Shown here piece after piece: positions 1-7,364 of a stretch of 33,405 nucleotides of DNA. The position numbers and the translations under genes are program-made. Every line of letters starts with the position of its first letter. Position 1 is the first letter of the stretch. Location: NCBI GenBank assembly GCA_004294265.1, contig REAG01000123.1, forward strand, positions 1 to 33,405, given 5' to 3'. The notes beneath the pieces are model-generated. The model searched no databases, was not told where the DNA came from, and was given only the letters and a program-made list of their open reading frames with translations. This DNA is from Cytophagales bacterium (GTDB lineage Bacteria > Bacteroidota > Bacteroidia > Cytophagales > UBA9547).

Positions 1-67
1 AAAACCCCTTTCTTATTTCCCCAATGGGGAAAAGTTAAAAAGGAATTGTAATTATTTATTTGACTTT
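1..67. repeat. MITE-like palindromic element, copy A (left end cut by window)
   Basis: The first 22 bases are identical to bases 26092-26113, and similarity continues with small differences to a terminal GACTTT at 62-67. The core holds a small hairpin, TTCCCC-AAT-GGGGAA, around 17-31. The right end, read in reverse complement, begins AAAGTC and resembles the left arm of copy B. The element is therefore probably a short inverted-repeat element whose left arm lies outside the window. There is no coding capacity. Confidence 0.65.
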
Positions 68-319
68 ATATAATAATCTTTCAATTTTTTAAAAAAATTT
101 CTTTTTAATCTCTAAATGCGTTAATACAATATTTTTTAATTTTTATACCATAAAAAATGATTTAAGAAATTAATTTGATAACAATTACTTAAATACTTCA
201 AAAAAATATTTATTTATTTTTTAAAATACCTATTGAAAATTAAGCATAAATACTTATTTTTATAAATTATAATCAAAAACTCATTCATTTTTGAACTTAG
301 TTTATAAAAAAAATAGCAA
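1..319. other. Gene-free leader upstream of nitrate reductase
   Basis: Very A+T-rich sequence with no credible open reading frame. Bases 1-67 are the right part of a MITE-like repeat (separate entry). The rest must hold the promoter of the nitrate reductase gene. The nearest Bacteroidetes -7-like box is CATTTTTG at 286-293, which matches TAnnTTTG at 7 of 8 positions but has no matching -33 box, so the promoter is not fixed. I see no other structured element. Confidence 0.6.
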
Positions 320-3300
320 ATGTCTAATTCTTTCGATAAAAAATCCTATAAATCTACCTGTTCTTATTGTGGTGTTGGCTGTGGAATTATTGTTCACAAA
401 GAAACCAATGGAAAAATCAAAATAGAAGGCGATAAAGACCATCCTGTTAATAAAGGAATGCTTTGTTCTAAGGGAATGAATTTACACTATACCGTAATGG
501 ATAAGTCAGATAGAATTTTTTATCCAGAAATGCGTTGGGGTAGAAATCAACCACGCCAAAGAGTTAGCTGGGATCAAGCATTGGATAGAACTGCCGCCAC
601 ATTTAAGACTTTTATAGAAAAATATGGACCTGATTCGGTTGGCTTTTATGTTTCAGGACAATGTCTCACTGAAGAGTATTATGTAATAAATAAATTAATT
701 AAAGGATTTATTGGTTCAAATAATATTGATACAAATTCTAGATTGTGTATGAGTTCGGCTGTGGTTGGTTATAAGCTTAGTTTGGGCGAGGATGCCGTTC
801 CTGTTTGTTATGATGATATTGAAATTGCAGATACTTTTTTTGTAACTGGTGCAAATCCTGCGTGGTGCCACCCGATTTTATGGCGAAGAGTGGAAGCTCA
901 CAAACAAAAAAATCCTGATACAAAAATAATTGTGGTTGATCCACGAAAAACGCAAACGGCTGCCATCGCAGATTTGCATTTGCAAATCAATCCTGGAACG
1001 GATATTGTTTTGTATCATGCCATTGGAAGATTATTAATAGAAAAAGATGCTGTCGATTTAGACTTTATTACTAATTATGCAGATGGTTTTGAAAAATATA
1101 AAGAAATAGTTTTCCTTAAAACTTTGAAAGAATCTGCCACTATTTGTGGTGTTCGAGCGGAAGATATTCGTTGGGCAGCCGAATATATCAGTCGTGCCAA
1201 AGGTTTTATAACAATGTGGACGATGGGTTTGAACCAATCTGTGATTGGAGTGAATAAAAATTTGGCTTTAATTAACTTAAATTTAATTACAGGTCATATT
1301 GGTAAACCTGGTTCTGGACCGTTTTCGCTCACTGGTCAGCCCAATGCGATGGGAGGCAGAGAAGTTGGTGGATTAGCAAATTTATTACCAAACCATCGAG
1401 ATTTATTAAACCCCGAACACCGCAAAGCGGTGGAGGATTTTTGGAAAAGTCCTGTTCAAATTGCATCAAAACCGGGTCTGACTGCAACTGAAATGTTTGA
1501 GGCTTTGGCAGATGGCAGAATGAAAGCCATTTGGATTGTTTGCACAAATCCATTGGTAAGCATGCCTGATGTGCGAACGGTAGAAAAGGCTTTAGAAAAG
1601 GCAAAATTCGTGGTTGTTCAAGATTGTTCTTGGCTTTCGGACACTACAAAATATGCGGATGTGATACTTCCTGCGGCTTCATGGACAGAAAAAGAAGGCA
1701 CAATGACAAATTCCGAACGCAGAATAACTTACTTAAATAAAATTGTAGATGCACCAGGAGAAGCTCTGCCTGACACAGATATTATTTTGAAATTTGCCAA
1801 AAAAATGGGTTTTGGCAATTCATTTAATTATAAAAATTGCGAAGAAGTTTATGCAGAACATGCTGCACTTTCCGAAGGTACAAATACTGATATTTCAGGA
1901 TTAAATTATGAAATTCTAAAAGCAAATACTTCCGTTCAATGGCCATTTCCGAAAGGAGAATTATTGGGAGGAAAAGAAAGATTATTTGAAAATAAAATAT
2001 TTTATACACTAAATAAAAAAGCTCAAATTCATGCGGTATCTGATGTCAATTTATCTGAATCATTATCAACTGAATTACCTCTTATTCTTACCACAGGAAG
2101 AATAAGAGATCAGTGGCATACAATGACAAAAACTGGAAAAGTAAATAAACTAAAACAACATATTGAAGTTCCATATTTAGAAATTCATCCATCTGATGCA
2201 GAAAAAAGGCATATTTTGGAAGATAGTATTGTAGTTATCAATAATGCAAGAGGCGAAGTTAGAGCAAAAGCAAAAGTAACTACTGATATAAAAAAAGGAG
2301 TTGTATTTTTACCTATGCACTGGGGAAAAACAATGAATAATGATTTTGGAAGAGCCAATAATCTTACCAATAATTTGGTTGATGCTCGCTCCAAAGAACC
2401 TGATTTTAAGTTTGCTGCTGTTCAGGTCGCTTTATTTAAAAAACCAAAACAAAAAATCGTAATAGTGGGTGCTGGTGCTGCTTGTTTTGGCTTTTGTAAA
2501 TCCTACAGAGAGCTGAATAAAGAAGACGAAATTCATATTTTTTCAAAAGAATTATGGCCTTTTTATAACCGAGTTATGTTGCCTGATTATATTTCGGGGC
2601 ATCAAGTGTGGGAACAATTAGTTAAGTTAAAAGATGAGGAAATTCCTGATTGGGATTTGCATGTTCATAGAGAAACTTTGATTTCAAATATTGATAGAAC
2701 TAATAAAACCATCACTGACGATAAAGGAATTGTACATAAGTATGATATTTTATTTTTAGGCATGGGAAGCCGTGCTTTTATGCCAAAAGAAGTCCCTATT
2801 GGCAAAATGGCTGGTATTTTCAATATGAGAAGTAGAATTGATGCCGACAAATTATTGCCTTATTGTTTGCCAAATGCACATATATTAATAGTCGGAGGTG
2901 GACTTTTGGGCTTAGAATTGGCAGCTTCTTTAACACAAATGAAAGTTAAAATTACAGTTGTCAATCGAACGGACAGGTTAATGGAACGGCAATTGGATAG
3001 TTTAGGAAGTCAATTACTTTTAGAAGAATATCAAGAACGTAATATTCAGTTTTATTTTAATGATGAAGTTCAGTCATTTTTTGGAAATGAACACATCGAA
3101 GCTGTAACTTTAAAATCTGGAAAAAGAATTGAATGTTCAGCTGCAGTTTTTGCTATTGGCACAACGCCAAATGTGGAACTTGCAAGAGCTTCCGGGATTG
3201 ATGTAAAGCGTGGAGTTGTAGTGAATGAATATTTGCAAACTTCAGATTCTAGTATTTACGCAGCAGGAGAAATTGCAGAATTTAAAGGCATGATGTGGGG

Positions 3301-3862
3301 AATTACTGCTGCAGCCGAGCAACAAGCCGATGTGATTGCAAAGCATCTTTCGGGCGATTTGAGTGCCATTTATAAAGGTTCTACTTTTATGAATATCTTA
3401 AAAATGGAAGGATTGCAACTTTGTTCGATTGGTTTTCCAGAAGCTCCGCCCGATGATCCCACTTACGAAGAGGTGGTTTTTATAGATAAATCGCAACGCT
3501 ATTATAAAAAATGTGTTATTCACAACGACAAATTAATTGGAGCAATTTTAATTGGAGATAAATCAGAATTTATAGAATTTAAAGATTTAATTAGTAATAA
3601 AATTGAACTTTCGGATAAGCGTTTGGAATTACTTCGTTCCAATAAAAAAGCCGAACCTGTACTTGGAAAATTGGTTTGCTCTTGCAATAGTGTTGGAGAA
3701 GGAAATTTGGTAAATAAAGTAAAAGCAGGATGCAAAGACTTTACGGCTTTATGCAAAGAAACAGGTGCTGGCATGGGTTGCGGTAGTTGCAGACCCGAAG
3801 TTAAAGGAATTTTAGAACGTGAATATAAACCCGAAAAAGCAGGAAAATTAGAAATGGTTTAA
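320..3862 (+). CDS. Assimilatory nitrate reductase, catalytic subunit fused to FAD/NAD and BFD-like [2Fe-2S] domains
   Basis: A 1180-residue cytoplasmic enzyme expected to reduce nitrate to nitrite with NAD(P)H. The N-terminus carries a [4Fe-4S] motif (C14, C17, C21, C49) and a molybdopterin oxidoreductase domain. C143, in the context NSRLCMSS, is the likely molybdenum ligand, as in the NapA/NasA/NarB family. The molydopterin-binding C-terminal fold ends near residue 705. A second half follows: a pyridine nucleotide-disulfide reductase-like module with dinucleotide motifs near 713 (VGAGAACFG) and 854 (VGGGLLGLE), and an AAGE FAD motif near 980. It ends in a BFD-like [2Fe-2S] domain (CSC near 1120, CGSC near 1153), as in the N-terminal half of NirB. 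The fusion would carry electrons from NAD(P)H to molybdenum in one chain. moaA and moaD downstream fit its cofactor need. The start ATG follows an A-rich leader. Confidence 0.9.
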   Translation: MSNSFDKKSYKSTCSYCGVGCGIIVHKETNGKIKIEGDKDHPVNKGMLCSKGMNLHYTVMDKSDRIFYPEMRWGRNQPRQRVSWDQALDRTAATFKTFIEKYGPDSVGFYVSGQCLTEEYYVINKLIKGFIGSNNIDTNSRLCMSSAVVGYKLSLGEDAVPVCYDDIEIADTFFVTGANPAWCHPILWRRVEAHKQKNPDTKIIVVDPRKTQTAAIADLHLQINPGTDIVLYHAIGRLLIEKDAVDLDFITNYADGFEKYKEIVFLKTLKESATICGVRAEDIRWAAEYISRAKGFITMWTMGLNQSVIGVNKNLALINLNLITGHIGKPGSGPFSLTGQPNAMGGREVGGLANLLPNHRDLLNPEHRKAVEDFWKSPVQIASKPGLTATEMFEALADGRMKAIWIVCTNPLVSMPDVRTVEKALEKAKFVVVQDCSWLSDTTKYADVILPAASWTEKEGTMTNSERRITYLNKIVDAPGEALPDTDIILKFAKKMGFGNSFNYKNCEEVYAEHAALSEGTNTDISGLNYEILKANTSVQWPFPKGELLGGKERLFENKIFYTLNKKAQIHAVSDVNLSESLSTELPLILTTGRIRDQWHTMTKTGKVNKLKQHIEVPYLEIHPSDAEKRHILEDSIVVINNARGEVRAKAKVTTDIKKGVVFLPMHWGKTMNNDFGRANNLTNNLVDARSKEPDFKFAAVQVALFKKPKQKIVIVGAGAACFGFCKSYRELNKEDEIHIFSKELWPFYNRVMLPDYISGHQVWEQLVKLKDEEIPDWDLHVHRETLISNIDRTNKTITDDKGIVHKYDILFLGMGSRAFMPKEVPIGKMAGIFNMRSRIDADKLLPYCLPNAHILIVGGGLLGLELAASLTQMKVKITVVNRTDRLMERQLDSLGSQLLLEEYQERNIQFYFNDEVQSFFGNEHIEAVTLKSGKRIECSAAVFAIGTTPNVELARASGIDVKRGVVVNEYLQTSDSSIYAAGEIAEFKGMMWGITAAAEQQADVIAKHLSGDLSAIYKGSTFMNILKMEGLQLCSIGFPEAPPDDPTYEEVVFIDKSQRYYKKCVIHNDKLIGAILIGDKSEFIEFKDLISNKIELSDKRLELLRSNKKAEPVLGKLVCSCNSVGEGNLVNKVKAGCKDFTALCKETGAGMGCGSCRPEVKGILEREYKPEKAGKLEMV

Positions 3863-3871
3863 CAATAAATG

Positions 3872-3903
3872 TTTGTAAATAAGTATAATATTTTATATAT
3901 TTG
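3872..3903 (+). promoter_or_regulatory. Bacteroidetes-type promoter for the 51-aa/DUF6169 cassette
   Basis: TTTG at 3872-3875, then 20 bases, then a perfect TAnnTTTG box (TATATTTG) at 3896-3903. This matches the known -33/-7 consensus of the Bacteroidetes primary sigma factor. The first ATG after it is at 3924, giving a short leader. It suggests the genes after the nitrate reductase can be transcribed separately from it. Confidence 0.7.
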
Positions 3904-3923
3904 AATAAAATAAAAAAAAGAAA

Positions 3924-4079
3924 ATGAAAAAAGATAAAACATTAAATTCTGTTGGAGCACCTTTTTTTCAAAAAATGTTGGATATTAAAAAGGCTTTATC
4001 TACTCATTATGCCAAAAATGGAACTAATGAAGGTGCAAAAAAAATAATAGAAGATGCTAGAACCTTATCTATTCAATAA
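3924..4079 (+). CDS. Small uncharacterised protein, 51 aa
   Basis: This short reading frame encodes a basic 51-residue protein starting MKKDKTLNSV and ending ARTLSIQ. It has no signal peptide or membrane segment and is probably mostly helical (KMLDIKKALSTHYAKN, then EGAKKIIEDA). Support comes from its place as the first ATG after a good promoter, the A-rich leader before it, and its 26-base overlap with the next gene, which suggests coupled translation. I do not recognise the family. The arrangement, a tiny gene overlapping a DUF6169-like gene, resembles two-gene modules such as toxin-antitoxin pairs, but that is only inference. It could also be a non-functional leader frame. Confidence 0.55.
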   Translation: MKKDKTLNSVGAPFFQKMLDIKKALSTHYAKNGTNEGAKKIIEDARTLSIQ

Positions 4080-4533
4080 GTTAGAAGATTTGATTTATGT
4101 ATTTAAAACAACTAATAACATTGAATACAAAATAAATTTATTTTCTTTTGATTATATGTTTCATCAATATCCACACATTTCAAAATATATTTATTCTTTT
4201 GATTTAAGTTTAGTTGGTGAACATAAAAAAACGCCTCTAGACCCAAGAATAGGAATAACGGTAGCATATATACTAGGAGATTTTTTTCAAAATGAAGAAA
4301 ACGCTATTATATATGTGTGCGAAAGTTTGGATAACAGGCAAAAAGCTCGAAAAAGAAAGTTTGATGAATGGTTTAATAAATACAAAGGAAAAAAAATACT
4401 TCAAATTAATATGACAGCTTATATTGAAGGTCTTGAGATTTTAAATTCTTTAATTTTACATGTAAATAATCCAAATTTCAAAGAAATTGTTGTTGCATTT
4501 GCTGAATTGAACAATAACGCAGAAGAAAAATAA
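4054..4533 (+). CDS. DUF6169-like protein of unknown function
   Basis: A 159-residue soluble protein. It opens with EPYLFNKLEDLIYVFKT, has a central DPRIGITVAYILGDFF stretch, and then IIYVCESLDNRQKARKRKFDEWF. This pattern (N-terminal P-Y-x-F, then D-P-R-I, then C-D/E-S-x-D-x-R-Q-x-x-R-x-x-x-F-x-x-W-F) matches what I recall of the Bacteroidetes family DUF6169; the assignment is from memory. Function is unknown. No enzyme motif is clear, although the conserved charged motif near 105-120 could be functional. The start overlaps the 51-aa gene by 26 bases, and the retropepsin-like gene begins 4 bases after its stop, so the three look like one transcription unit. Confidence 0.7.
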   Translation: MLEPYLFNKLEDLIYVFKTTNNIEYKINLFSFDYMFHQYPHISKYIYSFDLSLVGEHKKTPLDPRIGITVAYILGDFFQNEENAIIYVCESLDNRQKARKRKFDEWFNKYKGKKILQINMTAYIEGLEILNSLILHVNNPNFKEIVVAFAELNNNAEEK

Positions 4534-4537
4534 AAAT

Positions 4538-4936
4538 ATGAGTATAATTAAATTGCCAATTTCTTACGAAGGTGATATTTCAGACAAAATTCTTTATACT
4601 TTGTTTGATAGTGGTTCTACTTATTCGTGCATTCATCCTGATATGCTCGAAAAGTTGGCAAATCCTATAAAATTTAAGCGTCCTATGCTTTTTGGAACAG
4701 CTTCAGAAGGAAACTTTATTGAAGTAAGAGAGGCTTGTAGATTAGATTTCTATTTAGAAGACGTTCGGCTTACGGACGAGTTTTATGTTGTTCCTGGTTT
4801 ATCGGAAGATGCGATTATTGGAGCTACAACGATGCAAAAATGGCGAATAAATCTTGATTTTGAACTTGATAAGCCTATTATAGATCCTAAAGTTGCAAAA
4901 TTAATTTTAATAAATTTAATTAGAAAAGAAAACTAA
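4538..4936 (+). CDS. Retropepsin-like aspartic protease (clan AA)
   Basis: A 132-residue protein with the half-pepsin fold signature. The catalytic D-S-G triad is at 24-26 within LFDSGSTYSCI, the flap-like region (FGTASEGNFIEV) lies around 52-63, and the hydrophobic-hydrophobic-G segment AIIGATTMQKWRINLDFE lies at 92-109. Such proteins act as homodimers with one Asp from each chain. There is no signal peptide, so it should be cytoplasmic. The gene is 4 bases from the DUF6169-like gene and 3 bases from the rubredoxin-fusion gene. Its substrate cannot be read from sequence; the neighbours are obvious candidates. Fold assignment is good, and protease activity is inferred from the intact triad. 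Confidence 0.75.
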   Translation: MSIIKLPISYEGDISDKILYTLFDSGSTYSCIHPDMLEKLANPIKFKRPMLFGTASEGNFIEVREACRLDFYLEDVRLTDEFYVVPGLSEDAIIGATTMQKWRINLDFELDKPIIDPKVAKLILINLIRKEN

Positions 4937-4939
4937 AAT

Positions 4940-6391
4940 ATGAATCATATCGTAAAATTTAATGCCATTGGCGGTATTTTTACGCCACGTGTTTTGCAAG
5001 ATATTGTAGAAATTGCCTATTCAGAAAAAGTTGAAAATATCAATTTTGGACCTAGGCAAGAAATATATTTGAATGTTAAAAATGAATACATTTTAAGTTT
5101 TCAAAATCAGTTACACGAAAAAAATATTTCTTACGAATTAGATAAAGATGAATATCCAAATATTGTGAGTTCGTATGTGGCTGAAAGTATTCTTTCGCCC
5201 GATAATTGGCTTACAGAAGGAATTTATAAAGATATTTTTGATCAATTTGATTTTGATCCAAAATTAAAAGTAAATATCTGCGACTCTGTTCAAACTTTAG
5301 TTCCGTTTTTTTCTGGTGAATTGAATTTTATTGCTTCTGAAACTTACCAATATTGGTATTTATATCTTAATTTTGAAGGACAAGAAAACGTAATTCTTTG
5401 GAATAGACTAATTTACACCACCGATATTCCTAAAATTTGTAAAGAAATAGAAGAATTATTTTTAAACAATAAAATTACAAATGGCAACCAAATAATGGCA
5501 ACTGTAAACGAAAATACGATTTTTCTTTTTGAGAATATTACAAAAGATTTAAAATTACCTCGATTTGTATTTCCTTATTATGAAGGAATGGTAAAATATG
5601 GTGATAAATATTGGCTTGGCGTTTACCGCAGAGATTATCTTTATCCAATTCCGTTTATCTTTGAATTATGCAAATTATGTAACCATACCGATATTGGTCA
5701 GTTGTGCATCACACCATGGCGTACTTTGATTGTAAAAGGTATAGAATCTAAAGACCGTATTTATTGGGAGAAAATATTAGGAAAACATGGAATTAACCTC
5801 AGACACTCTTCAAACGAACTTAATTGGATTGTGGATGATATAAATTCGGAAGAAATTGAAATCAAAAAACATATCATTCGGGCTTTTGACAAAGACGATG
5901 TGCGTACTTTTGGATTAGTTTTTGGCATAAAATTAAATCCATCTAAGTTTATCCCAGCTTCCATTATCATTGAAAAGTGCAAAACTGAAGATAACAGTTT
6001 ACCATCTTTTGATATTTATTATTCAGATAATTTTAATCCTAATAATCCAAACAAAAATATATTTGCACATGGAATTTATAAAAATGAACTTTCTGCTAAA
6101 TTATTAGAATTAAGTAAAAAATTTTTTAGTAACCTAAACGAAATAGAAAAAAGTAAACCTATCGGAAAAAATGTAATTTCTAAAACAACTTCCGAAAAAA
6201 TTGATCTAGATTTACATCAATGTCTATCATGTTTTACAGTTTATGACGAACGATTTGGTGATGAAATGCAAGGTATTAAAAAAGGAATTAAATTTGAAAA
6301 TTTACCAATATCTTACTGTTGTCCGACTTGCGAAACACCTAAAAATAAATTTATTAAAATAAATATTGAAAAAATATTGAATAATAATTGA
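4940..6391 (+). CDS. Rubredoxin-domain protein with degenerate nitrite/sulfite-reductase-like half-domains
   Basis: A 483-residue cytoplasmic protein. Residues 1-65 (GGIFTPRVLQDI...INFGPRQEIYLNV) resemble the ferredoxin-like half-domain of nitrite/sulfite reductases, and a second such repeat appears near 220-268 (IGQLCITPWRTLIVKGI). The region that should hold the siroheme/[4Fe-4S] cysteines (KVNICDSVQTLVPFF, 110-124) lacks a C-x5-C motif, and no C-x3-C follows. Catalytic nitrite reduction is therefore unlikely. Residues 425-471 form a rubredoxin with C428, C431, C461 and C464, including GDEMQGIKKG and FENLP. I recall rubredoxin-annotated proteins of this length beside nitrate reductases in flavobacteria. 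A role in electron delivery or assembly for nitrate/nitrite reduction is an inference. It sits 3 bases after the protease gene. Confidence 0.75.
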   Translation: MNHIVKFNAIGGIFTPRVLQDIVEIAYSEKVENINFGPRQEIYLNVKNEYILSFQNQLHEKNISYELDKDEYPNIVSSYVAESILSPDNWLTEGIYKDIFDQFDFDPKLKVNICDSVQTLVPFFSGELNFIASETYQYWYLYLNFEGQENVILWNRLIYTTDIPKICKEIEELFLNNKITNGNQIMATVNENTIFLFENITKDLKLPRFVFPYYEGMVKYGDKYWLGVYRRDYLYPIPFIFELCKLCNHTDIGQLCITPWRTLIVKGIESKDRIYWEKILGKHGINLRHSSNELNWIVDDINSEEIEIKKHIIRAFDKDDVRTFGLVFGIKLNPSKFIPASIIIEKCKTEDNSLPSFDIYYSDNFNPNNPNKNIFAHGIYKNELSAKLLELSKKFFSNLNEIEKSKPIGKNVISKTTSEKIDLDLHQCLSCFTVYDERFGDEMQGIKKGIKFENLPISYCCPTCETPKNKFIKINIEKILNNN

Positions 6392-6418
6392 CATTTGTCT
6401 AAATAATTACGACATTTG
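6388..6418 (+). promoter_or_regulatory. Promoter of the Xre/RES pair with direct-repeat operator candidate
   Basis: TTG at 6388-6390, 20 bases, then GACATTTG at 6411-6418, which matches TAnnTTTG at 7 of 8 positions. The nonamer GACATTTGT occurs twice, at 6390-6398 and 6411-6419, exactly 21 bases apart (two helical turns), and overlaps both promoter boxes. This is where an autoregulating antitoxin would be expected to bind. The probable start codon at 6439 lies 20 bases beyond the -7 box. Confidence 0.55.
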
Positions 6419-6438
6419 TGTTGTTAAAAATAAGCAAA

Positions 6439-6906
6439 ATGAAAAAATCAAAATTTATTGACACAGAAGAGCAAGATATATCCGTTGTAAGTGAGCCACA
6501 AATTTCCTACCATACAACTGCAAATCCTAATTTTTATAATCCATATAAAATGATAGATACAGCTCGAAGTGGCGTATCAAAAAAGAAACTTTTGGAACTT
6601 TCTTATTCTACTAATATTGATATTGTAGAAATGGCAAAAATGCTTCATGTTTCAGTTCGTACTATTCAACGATATTCAGACAATGACAAACTAGACACGC
6701 ACATCAGTGAGCATATTTTAATGATTGAAAAGCTTTATCAAAAAGGTAATTCAACTTTTGATTCTCCAAATGGTTTTCATAATTGGATGAACACAGAGCT
6801 TTTTGCACTTAACTTTCAAAAACCTATCAGTTTTTTGGATACCTTATCAGGTGTTGAATTAGTTTACAACAAAATTGGGCAGTTTGAGCATGGCATTTTT
6901 GCATAA
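6439..6906 (+). CDS. Antitoxin of the Xre/MbcA/ParS family (partner of RES toxin)
   Basis: A 155-residue protein from the ATG at 6439. A GTG at 6418 is in frame but lies within the -7 box, so the ATG is preferred. Around residues 45-80 there is an Xre-like helix-turn-helix (LLELSYSTNIDIVEMAKMLHVSVRTIQRYS). The C-terminal 60 residues (FDSPNGFHNWMNTELFAL...LDTLSGVELVYNKIGQFEHGIFA) match the MbcA/ParS/Xre toxin-binding domain (DUF2384), which inserts its C-terminal end into the RES toxin's active site. The RES gene starts 6 bases after its stop. It is expected to neutralise the toxin and repress its own promoter. Confidence 0.88.
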   Translation: MKKSKFIDTEEQDISVVSEPQISYHTTANPNFYNPYKMIDTARSGVSKKKLLELSYSTNIDIVEMAKMLHVSVRTIQRYSDNDKLDTHISEHILMIEKLYQKGNSTFDSPNGFHNWMNTELFALNFQKPISFLDTLSGVELVYNKIGQFEHGIFA

Positions 6907-6912
6907 ATATCA

Positions 6913-7362
6913 ATGAAAGTTTATAGAATTGCAAAAAAAAACTTTGCCAAAGATTTAACTGGTGAAGGAGCTAGATTATACGGAGGAAGATGGAATTTTA
7001 TCGGAGATACAATGCTTTACACAGCAAGTAATGTAGCTTTAGCGGCTTTAGAGGTGGTTGTAAATATGCAATTTGTAAATATTCCTTCAGATTATAAAAT
7101 AGTGGTTATTGAAATACCTGATATTTTAAAAGTTTATTCTATGGAAATGGATGCAGACATAAATTGGACTAAAAATATAACTATATCTCAGTATTTTGGA
7201 CAGCAATGGTTAAATTCTAAAGTGTCTTTGTTAGCTGAGGTTTCTTCAGTCATTGTTCCGATTGATAAAAATATTTTAATAAATCCTTTGCACCCTGATT
7301 TTTCTAAAGTAAAAATTATTGACGTACAAGATTTTAATTTTGATAAAAGACTTATAAAATAA
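6913..7362 (+). CDS. RES-domain toxin (NAD+-degrading family)
   Basis: A 149-residue protein of full family length. It shows the RES pattern: R5 in VYRIAK, the GARLYGGRWNFIG motif at 19-31, E47 in ALAALEVV, a serine at 111/112 (EVSSVIVP), and the closing NILINPLHPDF at 120-130. RES toxins studied elsewhere (for example MbcT) deplete NAD+ and stop growth. The key residues appear intact, so it is likely active. It forms a standard antitoxin-first pair with the gene before it. The unusual point is the location between nitrate-assimilation and molybdopterin genes, with moaA translation beginning 2 bases after its stop. Confidence 0.88.
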   Translation: MKVYRIAKKNFAKDLTGEGARLYGGRWNFIGDTMLYTASNVALAALEVVVNMQFVNIPSDYKIVVIEIPDILKVYSMEMDADINWTKNITISQYFGQQWLNSKVSLLAEVSSVIVPIDKNILINPLHPDFSKVKIIDVQDFNFDKRLIK

Positions 7363-7364
7363 AT

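Noticed and set aside
6418-6438. GTG start for the antitoxin
   Set aside because: The codon lies within the probable -7 promoter box, so it would not be in the transcript; the ATG at 6439 is preferred.
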